From assembly GCA_009843735.1 (NCBI GenBank), contig VYCW01000053.1:1-37863 (forward strand): DNA of 37,863 nucleotides, given 5' to 3'. The position numbers and the translations under genes are program-made. The stretch is from Acidimicrobiaceae bacterium. Its GTDB lineage: Bacteria > Actinomycetota > Acidimicrobiia > Acidimicrobiales > Aldehydirespiratoraceae. Below, piece after piece: positions 14,831 to 22,300 of the stretch. Within the stretch, counting starts at the first letter, position 1. Each line of letters starts with the position of its first letter. The notes beneath the pieces were generated by a model. The model had not been told where the DNA came from and did not search any database. It saw only the letters and a program-made list of their open reading frames with translations.

Positions 14831-16246
14831 ATGGACGTACCCGATTTCCGGACGGTGACCGTGGAGGCCCTCGCGGCCATGGTCAGGGACCGCACCCTCA
14901 CCGCGGCGGCGGTGACCGAGCACGCGCTGGAGCGCATCGAGGCGCTCAACCCGACCCTCAACGCCTTCGTGGCTGTCGACGCCGACGACGCCCGGGCCCA
15001 GGCAGCGGCGATCGACGAGCAGCTCGACGCCGGCGACGAGGTCGGGCCACTGGCCGGCATCCCGATCGGAGTGAAGGACCTAGCCGACGCGGTCGGGTTC
15101 CAGACTTCCAAGGGCGCCATGTACACCCGCGACGACCCCCCGGCTGCCTCCGACAGCACCGAGGTCGCCCGCATGCGGGCTGCGGGCTGCGTGATCCTGG
15201 GGAAGACCAACACCCCCGAGCACGGCTGCATGGGCGACACCTACAACCCCAGGTTCGGGCCCACGCTCAACCCCTGGAACATCGAACGCTCGCCGGGCGG
15301 GTCCTCGGGGGGCACCGGTTCGGCCGTCGCCTCGGGCATGGTCCCGGTGGGCACCGGTTCCGACGGGGGAGGCTCGATCCGGATTCCCTCCGCCATCTGC
15401 GGGCTGTCGGGGATCAAGACCAGCCACGGCCGGGTGCCCAGCGGGCCGCCGCCGTCGGGGCTCATCGACCTGTCGTGCGTGGGCCCCATGGCCCGCCTCA
15501 TCCGGGACGTGGCCCTGTGTCTCGACGCCATGGTCGGCCCCCATCCCGCCGATCTGCGCAGCCTGCCCAAGCCGGACGTGTCTTGGCGGGCCGCCCTCGA
15601 CAGCCCCCGGGTGCCGGCCCGGGTGCTGTGGGCTCCGTCGATAGACGGGGAACCGGTCGATTCCGAGATCGCTGCGGCCTGCGCGGCCGCGGTGGAGCAA
15701 CTGGCGGCTGAGGGCGTCGAGGTCGTCGAGACGCAGACGCAGATAGGGGCGGTGCCAGGGATCTTCCTGCAGCTGTTCTTCGGGGGGCTGATCGGTCCCG
15801 CGTTCTGCTCGCTGTACGGCACCGACGAATGGGCCAATGTCACCGACGTGCTTGCGGTGATGCTGGAGGACGTCTACGAGCGGGTCACCGTGTCCTCGAT
15901 CTATGAGGCTCGCCAGCGGGCGGGCGAACTGTCCATGGCGCTGGCCGAGGCCATGGAGGGCTACGACGCGCTGCTGATGCCCACCCTCGCGGGCCAGGCT
16001 CCCGCGCCGGCGGGGCACGGCACCATCAACGGCGAGGAGACCCCCAACTGGTTCCGCTTCACGCCGCTGGCCAACCTCACCCGCCGCCCGGCCGGGACGG
16101 TGTGCTGCGGATTCAGCCGCGAGGGCGTGCCCATCGGCCTCCAGGTAGTGGGCCACCAACTCGACGACCTGACCGTGCTGGAGACCCTCGCCGTGCTCGA
16201 GGACCTGCTCGCCCTGAACCCCATCGCCCCCGACCTAGCCCCGTAG
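14831..16246 (+). CDS. Amidase-signature family hydrolase
   Basis: Amidase-signature enzymes hydrolyse amide bonds with a Ser-cisSer-Lys triad. All three residues can be placed in the 471-residue protein: K82 (IGVKDLAD), the serines of SPGGSSGGTGS at 158-159, and the nucleophile S182 in GSDGGGSIRIPS. Full length and intact motifs argue for activity. GatA is unlikely because no gatB or gatC gene is adjacent and the C-terminal half diverges. A GAAAGG about 9 nt upstream of the ATG is a good ribosome site, so this gene has a normal leader. It follows murF by 77 bp and could share its transcript. The substrate cannot be inferred. Confidence 0.9.
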   Translation: MDVPDFRTVTVEALAAMVRDRTLTAAAVTEHALERIEALNPTLNAFVAVDADDARAQAAAIDEQLDAGDEVGPLAGIPIGVKDLADAVGFQTSKGAMYTRDDPPAASDSTEVARMRAAGCVILGKTNTPEHGCMGDTYNPRFGPTLNPWNIERSPGGSSGGTGSAVASGMVPVGTGSDGGGSIRIPSAICGLSGIKTSHGRVPSGPPPSGLIDLSCVGPMARLIRDVALCLDAMVGPHPADLRSLPKPDVSWRAALDSPRVPARVLWAPSIDGEPVDSEIAAACAAAVEQLAAEGVEVVETQTQIGAVPGIFLQLFFGGLIGPAFCSLYGTDEWANVTDVLAVMLEDVYERVTVSSIYEARQRAGELSMALAEAMEGYDALLMPTLAGQAPAPAGHGTINGEETPNWFRFTPLANLTRRPAGTVCCGFSREGVPIGLQVVGHQLDDLTVLETLAVLEDLLALNPIAPDLAP

Positions 16247-16266
16247 CCCGGGATCGGGGGCGCTGG

Positions 16267-16272
16267 TAGCCT
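16267..16272 (+). promoter_or_regulatory. -10 box before tRNA-Val
   Basis: TAGCCT lies 11 nt upstream of the mature tRNA 5' end. This fits a transcript start about 7 nt downstream of the box, with a very short 5' leader removed by RNase P. The same hexamer precedes thrS. Confidence 0.45.
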
Positions 16273-16283
16273 CGCTGATTCCC

Positions 16284-16357
16284 GGGCGATTAGCTCAGAT
16301 GGCTAGAGCGCTGCCTTCACACGGCAGAGGTCACTGGTTCGAGTCCAGTATCGCCCA
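16284..16357 (+). tRNA. tRNA-Val (anticodon CAC)
   Basis: A complete cloverleaf can be drawn. The acceptor GGGCGAT pairs with ATCGCCC, the D arm is GCTC/GAGC, the anticodon stem is CTGCC/GGCAG around TTCACAC, and the T arm is ACTGG/CCAGT around TTCGAGT. The anticodon is 16318-16320 (CAC), reading the valine codon GTG, which is frequent in this GC-rich genome. The discriminator is A16357. The following bases are CCG, so the 3' CCA is not encoded. Confidence 0.97.
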
Positions 16358-16413
16358 CCGGTGCAGATCCGCCGCGGCCTCGTACGGCCCTTGCAGCCCT
16401 AGCGGGACGCAAC

Positions 16414-17436
16414 GTGGGCGAATGGCGGGGCGTCTTGGCGTTCGTAGTCGCTCTTTTCATCCTGCTGGCCGCGGCGGTCTACTTGATCCGGGAGACCCCG
16501 GGCCTCCTGGCCGGCTCCCAGGGAACCCTCGTCGAGGAAGTCGACCCCGAGGCTCTGGTCGAGCCCGCCACCGCCGTCGAACCGGTCGAACCGGCGGACC
16601 CGCCGCCGGGCGAGGCCGTCGACGCCGCGGCCATCGAGGCCGCCATCGAGCTCGCCCAGAAGCAGCAGCCCGCCGCGCCGATCTCGCCGCGGGAGGCCTG
16701 CGAGGGGCTGGGCGGCGCCTGGCAAGCCGACTCCCGCGGCTGGTGCGACCTGCCGTTGCCGTCGGCATCGCCCGTGTCGGATGTGGCCGTGCTGCACCCC
16801 GACATGCGGGTCCCGTGCCCGCAGCCGCTGGAGAAGATCCTTGAGCAGGTCGCCGCCGAAACCGTCGGCGGCGACGAGATGCGCATCTACCTGCTGTACC
16901 GCAGCGTGGACGACGACCTGGAGGAACTGGAGGTGAATGAGGAGACGAGGAACGACGTCAAGCTCATCGCCGACGGACTCCGCCGGGTCGAGACCGACCT
17001 GCGGGAGCGGGCCGCACTGCAGCGGGCCGACCTCGGCATCGACTCGTTCCTGCCCATGGAGCACCTCCCCGCCACCGGCGAGATCCACTCGGGCTTCGGG
17101 ATGCGGATCCATCCGGTGACCGGCCACTGGTCCCAGCACAACGGGGCGGACATCAGGGGCGACGCGGGCGATCCGGTGACGGCCGTGCTCGACGGCCAGG
17201 TCCTGTCGGCGCAATCCTGCCCGTTCTACGGCAACACTGTGGTCGTGTACCACGGCGCCGGGCTCTCCACTGTCTACGCGCACCTTGACTCCTTCGCGAT
17301 CTCCGTCGAAGACGAGGTCGAGGCCGGGCATCTCCTCGGGGCGATGGGATCAACCGGCAGGACCACCGGTCCTCACCTGCACTTCGAGGCTCGCATCGAC
17401 GGAACCGCCATCGATCCCGAGCCGTTCCTGCCATGA
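16414..17436 (+). CDS. Membrane-anchored M23 (LytM/lysostaphin-type) peptidase
   Basis: Proteins of this family cut peptidoglycan cross-links outside the membrane with a zinc ion. Residues 7-26 form one hydrophobic segment after a short charged start, so the protein is probably anchored with its body outside. Residues 35-85 are an Ala, Pro and Glu-rich linker, and about 215-335 form the M23 domain. Its zinc ligands are in SGFGMRIHP, QHNGADI (His and Asp) and GPHLHFEARIDG (HxH), all intact. Four cysteines in the linker region may form disulfides. The GTG start at 16414 lies 56 bp after the tRNA. The stop overlaps the next gene in ATGA, so peptidase and membrane protein are co-translated. A second M23 gene is at 22301. 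Confidence 0.88.
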   Translation: MGEWRGVLAFVVALFILLAAAVYLIRETPGLLAGSQGTLVEEVDPEALVEPATAVEPVEPADPPPGEAVDAAAIEAAIELAQKQQPAAPISPREACEGLGGAWQADSRGWCDLPLPSASPVSDVAVLHPDMRVPCPQPLEKILEQVAAETVGGDEMRIYLLYRSVDDDLEELEVNEETRNDVKLIADGLRRVETDLRERAALQRADLGIDSFLPMEHLPATGEIHSGFGMRIHPVTGHWSQHNGADIRGDAGDPVTAVLDGQVLSAQSCPFYGNTVVVYHGAGLSTVYAHLDSFAISVEDEVEAGHLLGAMGSTGRTTGPHLHFEARIDGTAIDPEPFLP

Positions 17437-18818
17437 GGCGGATCCTCCGCCGGATCCCGGCAACGGGAGCGATGGCCGCCGCGGCGCTCTGGATGTCGGC
17501 GGACGTCGCAGCCGCGCACGGCGTGGGCGGCCGCCTGGACCTGCCCGTGCCGCTCTGGCAGCTCGCCTGGGCCGCGTCGTTCGCTGTCGCCGCCTCGTTC
17601 GTGGCCCTGGGCATGTTCTGGGACACGCCGAAGTTCCGGGCCGCCGCGGCCGGGCGGATCCTCCCCAAGCCCTTCCAGACCGCCTGCCGGGTGCAGGCGA
17701 TGGTGGTCCGGACGCTCGGCCTGCTCGCTCTGGCCGTGCTGCTCTACGCGGGGCTGGCCGGCAACACCAACCCGTCGGTGAACATCACGCCGGTCGCGGT
17801 CTACATCATCTTCTGGGTGGGACTCCAGGTGGTGTCGGTGCTGGTGGGCGACGTGTGGCTGCACCTAAGCCCGTTCACCACCATCGCCGACGGATCGGCC
17901 CGGGCGTGGGCCCGCCTGCGCGGTAGACCCCCATCCGACTACGGCCGGGGCGCCGGCAACCACTGGTGGGCCACCGGCGCAGTGTTCGGCTTCGTCTGGC
18001 TCGAGCTCGCCTTCCACGACAACACCGACATACGGGTGCTCGGCGTGTACCTGGCCGCCTACACGGTCGCGTTGCTGGCCGGCGCGGCGGCCTTCGGCCG
18101 CGGCTGGCTGCGCGACGCCGAGGGGTTCGGCGTGCTGTTCACCAAGCTGTCGGCCATGGCGCCGCTCCACCGCGAGGGCGGCGCCCTGAAGCTGCGGGCG
18201 CCGCTGGCCGGCCTGGCCACCCTGCCCATCAAGCGGGGCTCGGTGGCCTTCATCCTGGTGGTGCTCGGCTCCACGACCTTCGACGGCTTCACCCGCAGCT
18301 CGGTATGGCTAGATGTGGCCGCCCAGCGCACCGGCTGGGAGCTGACCGCGGTCAACACAGTCGGGCTGGTGTTCGTGATCTTCGCGGTGTTCGTGCTCTA
18401 CCGGGCCGCCATCGCGGGCATGGCCGCCGTAACCGGCGACAGCGAGAGGGAGCTGGCCGAGGCGTTCGCACCCTCCCTGATGCCGATCGCCGCCGCCTAC
18501 ACCGTTGCCCACTACTTCAGCTACCTGCTTCTGGAGGGCCAGCAGATCATCGCCCGGATCTCCGATCCCTTCGGCCGGGGATGGGACCTCTTCGGCACCG
18601 CCACCTACCAGGTGGACTTCACCGCCATCTCCACCGACACCATCGCCTGGACACAGACCGCGGCCATCGCGGTGGGCCACGTTCTGGCCGTCGCGGTGGC
18701 CCACGACCGGGCGGTGGAGCGCTGGCCCCACCGACTGGCGATGCGCTCGCAGTACCCGATGCTGGCCGTGATGATCTGCTACACCGTCATCGGCCTGCTC
18801 CTGCTGCTCGGCGCCTGA
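17433..18818 (+). CDS. Polytopic membrane protein, resembles proteins annotated as fenitrothion hydrolase
   Basis: The 461 residues hold about ten hydrophobic segments. An N-terminal signal-like stretch ends in an AAAHG sequence, followed by RLDLPVPLWQLAWAASFAV. This opening resembles actinobacterial and proteobacterial membrane proteins labelled fenitrothion hydrolase; that name comes from one characterised pesticide-degrading protein and need not describe this one. Conserved-looking polar spots lie in or near helices (VWLHLSPFTTI, VAHYFSYLLLEGQQ, DPFGRGWDLFGT) and include several His residues that could bind a metal or form a pore. It starts inside the stop of the M23 peptidase gene (ATGA overlap), so a shared envelope role is possible. 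Function unknown. Confidence 0.65.
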   Translation: MRRILRRIPATGAMAAAALWMSADVAAAHGVGGRLDLPVPLWQLAWAASFAVAASFVALGMFWDTPKFRAAAAGRILPKPFQTACRVQAMVVRTLGLLALAVLLYAGLAGNTNPSVNITPVAVYIIFWVGLQVVSVLVGDVWLHLSPFTTIADGSARAWARLRGRPPSDYGRGAGNHWWATGAVFGFVWLELAFHDNTDIRVLGVYLAAYTVALLAGAAAFGRGWLRDAEGFGVLFTKLSAMAPLHREGGALKLRAPLAGLATLPIKRGSVAFILVVLGSTTFDGFTRSSVWLDVAAQRTGWELTAVNTVGLVFVIFAVFVLYRAAIAGMAAVTGDSERELAEAFAPSLMPIAAAYTVAHYFSYLLLEGQQIIARISDPFGRGWDLFGTATYQVDFTAISTDTIAWTQTAAIAVGHVLAVAVAHDRAVERWPHRLAMRSQYPMLAVMICYTVIGLLLLLGA

Positions 18819-18826
18819 GCAGATTG

Positions 18827-18849
18827 GCTGCCGGTATACGCCGGGCAGC
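18827..18849. terminator. Hairpin after the membrane-protein gene
   Basis: GCTGCCGG and CCGGGCAGC pair with one bulged base around a short TATACG-containing loop, 8 bp past the stop at 18818 and before the next promoter box. It probably ends the M23/membrane-protein transcript. Confidence 0.45.
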
Positions 18850-18862
18850 GGCCAGCCGCACG

Positions 18863-18868
18863 TAACAT
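18863..18868 (+). promoter_or_regulatory. -10 box of leaderless DUF35/thiolase operon
   Basis: TAACAT ends 8 nt before the GTG start of the first DUF35 gene, the spacing expected for an mRNA that begins at the start codon. Confidence 0.55.
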
Positions 18869-18876
18869 CGAAGGCG

Positions 18877-19332
18877 GTGTCATCGGAAGTCCTGCAGGCC
18901 CCGCTCGTACTGGAATACCCCTTCACCCGCTCCACCGGCCCGGTGATCGGAGCGTTCCTCACCGGACTGCGCGACGGCGTGATCTGCGGCATCCGCCGAG
19001 CCGACGGGACCGTGCTGTGCCCCCCGCAGGAGTACGACCCGCTCACCGCCGAACCGCTGACCGAACTGGTGGAAGTGGGCCAGGCGGGGGAGGTCGTCAC
19101 CTGGGCCTGGAACGGCGACCCCCGCCCCATGCAGCCCTTCGACCGACCGTTCGCCTGGGCCCTGATACGTCTCGACGGAGCCGATACCTCGATGCTGCAC
19201 GCGGTGTTCGCCCCCAGCGCGGCCGAGATGTCCACCGGCATGAGGGTCCGGGTCGTGTGGCGCACAGAGCGTGAGGGGCACATCGCCGACATAGCCGGCT
19301 TCGAGCCGATCCCCGCCGTGGAGACCGCGTGA
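18877..19332 (+). CDS. DUF35 OB-fold protein (thiolase partner), first copy
   Basis: A 151-residue protein of the DUF35 (OB-fold, acyl-CoA-associated) family. Such proteins bind thiolase-fold partners and are needed for aldol-lyase or acyltransferase activity. Residues about 35-60 occupy the place of the usual zinc ribbon, but only two cysteines remain (ICGIRRADGTVLCPP) instead of four, so zinc binding is doubtful. The OB-fold follows (GEVVTWAWNGDP, FAWALIRLDGAD, GMRVRVVWRTEREG). It is first in a four-gene operon, and its stop overlaps the next start in GTGA. Mycobacteria have a comparable cluster with one longer DUF35 protein; here two genes supply the two halves (inference from length and order). 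Confidence 0.8.
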   Translation: MSSEVLQAPLVLEYPFTRSTGPVIGAFLTGLRDGVICGIRRADGTVLCPPQEYDPLTAEPLTELVEVGQAGEVVTWAWNGDPRPMQPFDRPFAWALIRLDGADTSMLHAVFAPSAAEMSTGMRVRVVWRTEREGHIADIAGFEPIPAVETA

Positions 19333-19928
19333 GCGCCGACCGGCCCGAGGCCCGCGACCCGCTGGCGGCGCCGGCCGCCCTGTCCGCGCCGGTGACGCTG
19401 CCCGAGGCGCTCGCCGGCGCCGAACCGGTGGAGAGCGTGTGCACCCCCATCCGGATGGCCTACACGTACACGCCGGGTCGGGCGCTGTCGAGATACCTGC
19501 GGGCCATGGCGGACAAGCGGATCCTCGGCGAGCGCTGCGGTGCCACCGGTCAGGTGTTCGTACCGCCCCGGGGCGTGAGCCCCCTGGCCGGTGCGGCCAC
19601 CAGCGAAGTCGTCGAGCTGGCCGACACCGGCTACGTCGAGTCCTTCAACATCACCCGGGTTCCCATAGAGCGGCGTCCCGACCTCAAGCCTCCTTACTGC
19701 AGCGCATGGATCGTCCTCGACGGTGCGTCGGTGGGCTTCCTGGGCCTGGTCATCAACCTCGCGCCGGAGGAGGTCCGCATCGGCATGCGAGTCCGGGCGG
19801 TGTGGAAGCCCGACGAGGAGCTCGAGACGTCCGCAGCCAACATCCTGGGCTGGGAACCCACCGGCGAGCCCGACGAGGTCATCACCGACTACGAGCGAAT
19901 CGGCCGCATCGAGGCGAGCGACCCATGA
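19329..19928 (+). CDS. DUF35 OB-fold protein, second copy
   Basis: A 199-residue DUF35 relative. Residues 1-40 are a variable leader, residues about 55-80 (MADKRILGERCGATGQVFVPP) fall where a zinc ribbon would be but keep a single cysteine, and residues 90-180 form the OB-fold (CSAWIVLDGASVGFLGLV, GMRVRAVWKP). The sequence differs enough from the first copy that a heteromeric pair is more likely than redundancy. GTGA overlap with the upstream gene indicates co-translation. Its stop overlaps an ATG at 19925 that opens only an 11-codon frame; the thiolase-fold gene starts 40 bp later. Confidence 0.8.
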   Translation: MSADRPEARDPLAAPAALSAPVTLPEALAGAEPVESVCTPIRMAYTYTPGRALSRYLRAMADKRILGERCGATGQVFVPPRGVSPLAGAATSEVVELADTGYVESFNITRVPIERRPDLKPPYCSAWIVLDGASVGFLGLVINLAPEEVRIGMRVRAVWKPDEELETSAANILGWEPTGEPDEVITDYERIGRIEASDP

Positions 19929-19964
19929 TCGACGTTCGAGAGCCGTGGCCGGGGTGACGACAGC
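19925..19964 (+). repeat. 40-bp insertion duplicating the thiolase start region
   Basis: The 12-mer ATGATCGACGTT occurs at 19925 and again at 19965, exactly 40 bp apart. The first copy overlaps the preceding stop as ATGA, the usual coupling in this operon, but reads only MIDVREPWPG before a stop at 19955-19957. The second copy opens the real gene. GGGGTGA at 19951-19957 could serve as ribosome site for the second start. Confidence 0.7.
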
Positions 19965-21020
19965 ATGATCGACGTTGCCGTCGTGGCCTTCACGCAGCGC
20001 CAGGAGGCGGCCATCTCCGGTGAATCCGAGGTGGAGTTCATGGTCCCGCTGATGGAGCAGGCCAAGGCGTCCGTCGGCCTGACCCAGTCCGACATGGGGT
20101 TCACCTGCTCGGGCTCCTCGGACTTCCTGGCCGGGCAGGCGTTCTCGTTCGTGATGACCATCGACGGGACCGGTCCGGTGCCCCCCATCAGCGAGAGCCA
20201 CGTCGAGCAGGACGGCGCATGGGCGCTCTACGAGGCCTGGGTCAAGATCCAGTGCGGGGGCATAGACACCGCCTTCGTGTACGGCTACGGGAAGTCTTCG
20301 CCGGGCTCGCTGCGAGACGTGCTGGCCACCCAGATGGACCCCTACTACGTGTGCCCGCTGTGGCCTGACTCCTACGCGGTCGAAGCCCTGGCCGCCCGCC
20401 TGATGCTCGAGGGAGGGCACGTCAGCGAACGGCGCCTGGCCGAGATCGCGGCCCGGAGCCGGGCCAGCGCGGCCTCCAACCCCCACGCGGTTCGGAGCGA
20501 GCCCAAATCCGTGGACGAGATCCTGGCCGAGGAGCATGTCCTCGACCCGTTGCGGCCCTCGGACCTGCCCGCGGAGGCCGACGGCGGCTGCGCGGTGGTG
20601 CTGGCCGCGGGGGATCGGGCCCGTGAGCTGTGCGAGCGGCCGGCGTGGATCCGGGGCATGGACCACCGGGGCGACGCCCACACCCTCGGCGTTCGCGATC
20701 TGACCTCGTCGATGTCGGCCCGCTTGGCCGCGCAGCACGCCGGTGTGGCCGACGACAAGGTCGACCTCGCCGAACTGTACGGACCGTTCACCACCTCCGA
20801 GCATCTACTGATCGAAGCGCTGGGCCTGGACGAGGACGGCACCGCCATCAACCCGTCGGGGGGCGCGCTGGCCGCCCACACGATGATGGCGTCGGGACTG
20901 ATCCGCATCGGCGAGGCCGCGTCGCGCATCTGGCGGGGCGACGGCGACCGGGCCGTGGCCCACGCCACCTCCGGTCCGTGCCTGCAGCAGAACCTGGTGT
21001 GCGTCCTGGAGGGCGACTAG
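19965..21020 (+). CDS. Thiolase-fold protein, Ltp4-like (probable lyase or acyltransferase)
   Basis: A 351-residue protein with the thiolase fold, in the group of lipid-transfer or SCP2-type thiolases. The nucleophilic cysteine motif of true thiolases (CxS/AG) is replaced by ESHVEQDGAWALYEA, and the GHP motif by AAHTMMASG. A cysteine survives near the C-terminus (SGPCLQQN). It is therefore unlikely to be an ordinary thiolase. Order and lengths (351 then 387) resemble mycobacterial Ltp4 and Ltp3, which in related actinobacteria are needed for aldol cleavage of branched sterol side chains. The start is the second ATG at 19965. It is followed after 2 nt by its partner gene. Substrate here is inferred, not shown. 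Confidence 0.8.
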   Translation: MIDVAVVAFTQRQEAAISGESEVEFMVPLMEQAKASVGLTQSDMGFTCSGSSDFLAGQAFSFVMTIDGTGPVPPISESHVEQDGAWALYEAWVKIQCGGIDTAFVYGYGKSSPGSLRDVLATQMDPYYVCPLWPDSYAVEALAARLMLEGGHVSERRLAEIAARSRASAASNPHAVRSEPKSVDEILAEEHVLDPLRPSDLPAEADGGCAVVLAAGDRARELCERPAWIRGMDHRGDAHTLGVRDLTSSMSARLAAQHAGVADDKVDLAELYGPFTTSEHLLIEALGLDEDGTAINPSGGALAAHTMMASGLIRIGEAASRIWRGDGDRAVAHATSGPCLQQNLVCVLEGD

Positions 21021-21022
21021 CC

Positions 21023-22186
21023 GTGGGCGCGGAGCGGACCGCCGTGATCGGGGTGGGCCAGACCAAGTACGCCGCCGCCCGCCGCGACGTGTCGATAGCA
21101 GGACTGCTGCGGGAGGCCGCCTACCGGGCCCTGGAGATGGCCGAGCGGACCTGGAGCGATGTCGACGCGGTCATCATCGGCAAGGCCCCCGACTTCTTCG
21201 AGGGCGTGATGATGCCCGAGGTGTACCTGGCCGAGGCGCTCGGCGCCGTGGGCAAGCCGATCATGCGGGTCCACACCGCGGGCTCGGTCGGCGGCTCGAC
21301 CGCGTGCGTGGCCGCGTCGATGGTGCAGAGCAGGGTCCACCGCTGCGTCCTCACCATCGGCTGGGAGAAGCAGTCCGAGTCCAACGCCATGTGGGCCCTC
21401 TCGCTGCCCCAGCCCTTCGCCACTTCGGTCAACGCCGGGGCGGGCGGCTACTTCTCGCCGATCATCCGCCGCTACATGATGATGACCGGCGCGCCGGAGC
21501 TGATCGGCTGCATGGTCGCCCACAAGGATCGCCGCCAGGCCCTGCTCAACCCCTACGCCCACCTCCACCAGCACGACCTCACCTTCGAGCAGGTGGTGGA
21601 CTCGCCGATGCTGTGGGACCCGATCCGCTATTCCGAGACGTGCCCGTCCTCGGACGGCGCGTGCGCCATGGTCCTCGTCGATGAGGCCTCCGGCGACGCC
21701 CACGACGGCCCGGTGGCCTGGGTCCACGGCACCGCCATGCGCAGCGAGAGCAACAACTACGGGGGCCGCAACATGGTGTCGCCGGCCGCGTCGGAGCAGT
21801 GCGCCGACGACGTGTTCGCGCAGGCCGGCATCGTCGACCGGCGAGCCGAGATAGACGCGGTCGAGATGTACGTCCCGTTCTCGTGGTATGAACCGATGTG
21901 GCTGGAGAGCCTCGGCTTCGCCTCGGTGGGCGAGGGCTGGCGCATGGTGGAGTCCGGCGCCACCGCCCTCGATGGTGGCGACCTGCCCGTCAACTGCTCC
22001 GGAGGGGTGCTGTCCAGCAACCCGATCGGCGCATCGGGGATGATCCGGTTCGCGGAGGCGGCCCTGCAGGTCATGGGGGCCGCCGGCGACCGGCAGGTGG
22101 ACGGCGCCCGCCGGGCGATGGGTCATGCCTACGGCGGGGGGGCCCAGTACTTCGCCATGTGGATCGTCGGCTCGGGCAAGCCCTAG
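21023..22186 (+). CDS. Thiolase-fold protein, Ltp3-like (probable aldol lyase)
   Basis: A 387-residue SCP2-type thiolase homologue. It opens with TAVIGVGQTKYAA, a typical N-terminus. The region of the nucleophilic cysteine reads RVHTAGSVGGSTACVAAS, with no Cys in the catalytic slot. The GHP motif is SSNPIGASG, and the C-terminal CxG motif is AYGGGAQYFAMW, with tyrosine where thiolases have cysteine. In DUF35-dependent aldolases such as Ltp2, tyrosines act in catalysis, so retro-aldol cleavage of a CoA thioester is the best guess. I chose the GTG at 21023, with GGAGGG 9 nt upstream inside the previous gene. It is last in the operon, before a GC-rich hairpin. Confidence 0.82.
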   Translation: MGAERTAVIGVGQTKYAAARRDVSIAGLLREAAYRALEMAERTWSDVDAVIIGKAPDFFEGVMMPEVYLAEALGAVGKPIMRVHTAGSVGGSTACVAASMVQSRVHRCVLTIGWEKQSESNAMWALSLPQPFATSVNAGAGGYFSPIIRRYMMMTGAPELIGCMVAHKDRRQALLNPYAHLHQHDLTFEQVVDSPMLWDPIRYSETCPSSDGACAMVLVDEASGDAHDGPVAWVHGTAMRSESNNYGGRNMVSPAASEQCADDVFAQAGIVDRRAEIDAVEMYVPFSWYEPMWLESLGFASVGEGWRMVESGATALDGGDLPVNCSGGVLSSNPIGASGMIRFAEAALQVMGAAGDRQVDGARRAMGHAYGGGAQYFAMWIVGSGKP

Positions 22187-22222
22187 ATCCCATGAAACCG
22201 GCAGGACCCGACGCCGCGGTCC

Positions 22223-22240
22223 TCCGGCGGGGACGCCGGA
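22223..22240 (+). terminator. Hairpin ending the DUF35/thiolase operon
   Basis: TCCGGCG and CGCCGGA form a perfect 7-bp stem with a GGGA loop, about 40 bp after the last thiolase-fold stop. No T tract follows. Confidence 0.5.
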
Positions 22241-22250
22241 CCCCCCGGCT

Positions 22251-22292
22251 CATTGCGAACGCATTGCGAAAGTATTGCTATCACGTTACAGT
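22251..22292 (+). promoter_or_regulatory. M23 peptidase promoter with three 11-bp-phased ATTGC iterons
   Basis: CATTGCGAACG (22251), CATTGCGAAAG (22262) and TATTGCTATCA (22273) are three direct repeats at exactly 11-bp spacing. The second supplies TTGCGA (22264-22269) as a -35 box, and TACAGT (22287-22292) follows after 17 bp as the -10, ending 8 nt before the ATG. A regulator binding one face of the helix is suggested. Confidence 0.65.
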
Positions 22293-22300
22293 CTTGACCC

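Noticed and set aside
2708..18835. 14-bp match GATTGGCTGCCGGT at 2708-2721 and 18822-18835
   Set aside because: Several exact 14-mer pairs are expected by chance in 38 kb of biased composition, and the match does not extend.
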